From: CAYPCH01 sp964409165
GTDB taxonomy: Bacteria > Bacillota > Clostridia > Acetivibrionales > Acetivibrionaceae
Assembly (NCBI GenBank): GCA_964409165.1
Contig: CAYPCH010000024.1
Span: forward strand, 1 to 35,503
Length of the DNA: 35,503 nucleotides
Direction of reading: 5' to 3'
Below are positions 34,421 through 35,503 of this stretch, piece after piece. Positions within the stretch are counted from its first letter, which is position 1; every line of letters begins with the position of its first letter. The notes under the pieces were generated by a model. That model made no database searches. It had not been told where the DNA came from and was given only the letters and a program-made list of their open reading frames with translations. The position numbers and the translations under genes were made by a program.

Positions 34421-34876
34421 CCCAAAAACTACCGGGGGGCTTTTCTTGCTAATTGTAGATTTTGTTGCATTTTTTACACCTGTCCATAGTTTAAAAAACT
34501 CTTCCGGTGGATATTTAACCATACCTTTTCCAGGGTCTGCAACAATAACTTCTTTCTTAGTTATTTTATGAATTACAACATAGTGCAGGAGGCTTCCATC
34601 TACAACAACATGAGCTATTGCAGGTAATGGAAATTCAGAAAAAAAAGCCTCCTGATCACCACGGACAGCTTTTGCAGTAAATCCAAGCTGCTCTGCTGCC
34701 TTTATGACACCATATGCATTTGTTCCCTGCTTATCAGTCCCAGCCACTTCACGTATCTTTGTAATTGGAATTTTCAAACCATACTGTTTACTTATCGTTG
34801 CAAGACATGCTACCCCACAATCTGTTATGTCATATTGCTTTATGCAATGGTATTTCTTAAATGGATTTTTTAACAT
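34409..34876 (-). CDS. Stand-alone C39 peptidase domain duplicated from PCAT
   Basis: 155 residues. From KKYHCIKQYDITDCG to LWTGV it is almost identical to the first 140 residues of the PCAT (one visible residue change, GV for GA after the catalytic Cys; about six base differences over about 370). Cys20, His98 and Asp114 are kept. It then leaves the homology into a 21-residue tail ending VVFGIKL, with no membrane or ATPase domain. The start ATG at 34876 follows GGGGGAG closely and has its own N-terminus (MLKNPF). It may be a free leader peptidase, a leader-binding chaperone or a recent dead fragment. The TGA overlaps the GAGG of the PCAT remnant. Confidence 0.8.
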   Translation of the reverse strand: MLKNPFKKYHCIKQYDITDCGVACLATISKQYGLKIPITKIREVAGTDKQGTNAYGVIKAAEQLGFTAKAVRGDQEAFFSEFPLPAIAHVVVDGSLLHYVVIHKITKKEVIVADPGKGMVKYPPEEFFKLWTGVKNATKSTISKKSPPVVFGIKL

Positions 34877-35008
34877 CTTCTCCCCCAAAATATATTTTAA
34901 CTCTACTATAATTAAAAATTAGGTTGATTTACAAACTTAGTTCTTCTTTATAAATTAATTTAAGTTATGTATATCAAATTTCATAGTTTTATGTCTTTGA
35001 CATTTCTC

Positions 35009-35147
35009 CTAGGAGACCTGTCAAAAAGTCGGTTTTCAAAGAGTTTGCGGGATATATTTACATAACAAATCCGCCAGTTATGCGACTTTGTGGCCTGGGA
35101 TAAAATTGAATTCCGACTTTTTAAGGAGTTTTTGACAACCCCCCTAG
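35009..35147. mobile_element. MITE-like element with TIRs and CTAG target duplication
   Basis: CTAG at 35009-35012 and 35144-35147 flank 131 bases. The ends read GAGACCTGTCAAAAA and, on the other strand, GGGGGTTGTCAAAAA; AAAAAGTCGG is also shared near both ends. No ORF. CTAG duplication and ends of this kind suggest movement by an IS5-like transposase, which is inference. Confidence 0.6.
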
Positions 35148-35449
35148 TATTTTTCTGAATAAATATATATAGTCACTTTCTAATAACTTATCAAATCCTA
35201 CACATTTTTCACCAAAAAAAAACTCAACAGTTACCAAATCTTCTGGTACTCCTCTAAATCTTTTTACTTCTTTAATGCTACTTATATTAGCATATTTAAT
35301 TTCATCAAATCCACTTATAAATGATTCATTTGAAAAGACAACAATTCTATCGATTATATACGCCTTGATAACTATTGAACCCATTCCTAGAATGCAAAAA
35401 AACACCAAAGCTTTCAGTTTTATTTCTTCTATGCTACTTATATTACTAA
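35148..35449 (-). pseudogene. Gene remnant broken at both ends (small membrane protein)
   Basis: The frame is open from about 35449 down to the MITE and encodes one hydrophobic segment (VFFCILGMGSIVIKAYIIDRI) followed by a beta-rich part (FSNESFISGFDEIKYANISS, then VTVEFFFGEKCVGFDKLLES) resembling small bacterial PH-like proteins. The only start is a TTG at 35408 without a ribosome binding site. The 3' end runs into the MITE, which supplies the last seven codons and the stop at 35121. The 5' side meets the repeat at 35451. The gene is probably dead. Confidence 0.55.
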
Positions 35450-35450
35450 T

Positions 35451-35503
35451 CCTGAATTATTCACGGTGATATGAAAATAAAATTTCACCCATCATTCTTT
35501 ATT
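35451..35503 (+). repeat. Intergenic repeat, copy 2, at the window edge
   Basis: Second copy of the block at 20154-20208 (GAATTATTCACGGTGAT, TGAAAATAAAATT, ACCCATCA), same orientation. The window ends inside or at the end of it, so its full length is unknown. Confidence 0.7.

Noticed and set aside
1..35503. CRISPR array, tRNA or rRNA genes
   Set aside because: No regularly spaced repeats of suitable length, no cloverleaf with TTC-A-A arm and no rRNA segments were recognised on reading; a tRNA scan would confirm.

Overview
The window looks like chromosomal DNA from a low-GC, Gram-positive anaerobe of the Clostridia. A cellulolytic Ruminiclostridium/Clostridium-like host is likely: the 984-residue GH94 protein at 11372-14326 matches the length and motifs of the Clostridium thermocellum cellodextrin phosphorylase as I remember it, ribosome binding sites are strong and purine-rich, and S-layer (SLH) domains and PCAT-type peptide exporters are present. 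The species assignment is inference.

Layout. (1) 1-4132: a possible CDS tail, a PilZ (c-di-GMP) protein, and an argD-argF-acetyltransferase operon behind a promoter overlapped by ARG boxes, closed by a strong hairpin. (2) 4173-7563, minus strand: a small conflict island. It holds an Xre regulator, an ImmA/IrrE-type Zn-peptidase and a PIN-like nuclease, tightly coupled behind two perfect palindromic operators. Directly downstream lie an orphan nuclease toxin C-terminus (LXG/YeeF type) and its YezG-like immunity gene. (3) 7655-16361: a soluble Ser/Thr kinase with a predicted beta-propeller; a 469-bp non-coding element with perfect terminal inverted repeats around a long RNA-like hairpin; a sirtuin; cellodextrin phosphorylase; and a zinc-ribbon/TPM membrane protein pair. 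(4) 16691-24702: a two-gene unit with an unusual SF2 helicase, then a heterodimeric ABC exporter pair with one degenerate ATP site and a large extracellular insertion. (5) 24884-26371: an SLH-anchored TraB/GumN protein. (6) 26696-34876, minus strand: a double-glycine peptide secretion locus. (7) 34877-35503: a MITE-like element and a gene remnant broken at both ends.

The peptide locus is the best candidate for an undescribed system. It encodes five small precursors ending their leaders in NGG, a C39-peptidase ABC exporter (PCAT), an HlyD-type adaptor, an S41 peptidase, a DUF5085/GyrI-like protein and a second, stand-alone C39 peptidase. The stand-alone peptidase is a near-identical recent copy of the exporter's N-terminal domain and keeps the Cys-His-Asp triad. 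Four precursors share a motif inside the mature peptide (basic pair, [ST]GK, [IV], [HN]A), which is unusual for bacteriocins and suggests a common receptor or assembly role. No modification enzyme, sensor kinase or recognisable immunity protein is visible. Two GTGA-N6-TCAC palindromes lie upstream of the likely promoter.

Repeats and hairpins are frequent between genes: a three-copy interspersed hairpin near the ABC pair, a two-copy hairpin placed just before two terminators, a repeat shared by 20154-20208 and the window end, and two TIR-bounded non-autonomous elements. No tRNA, rRNA or CRISPR array was recognised. Homology calls come from remembered family motifs, not from a search.
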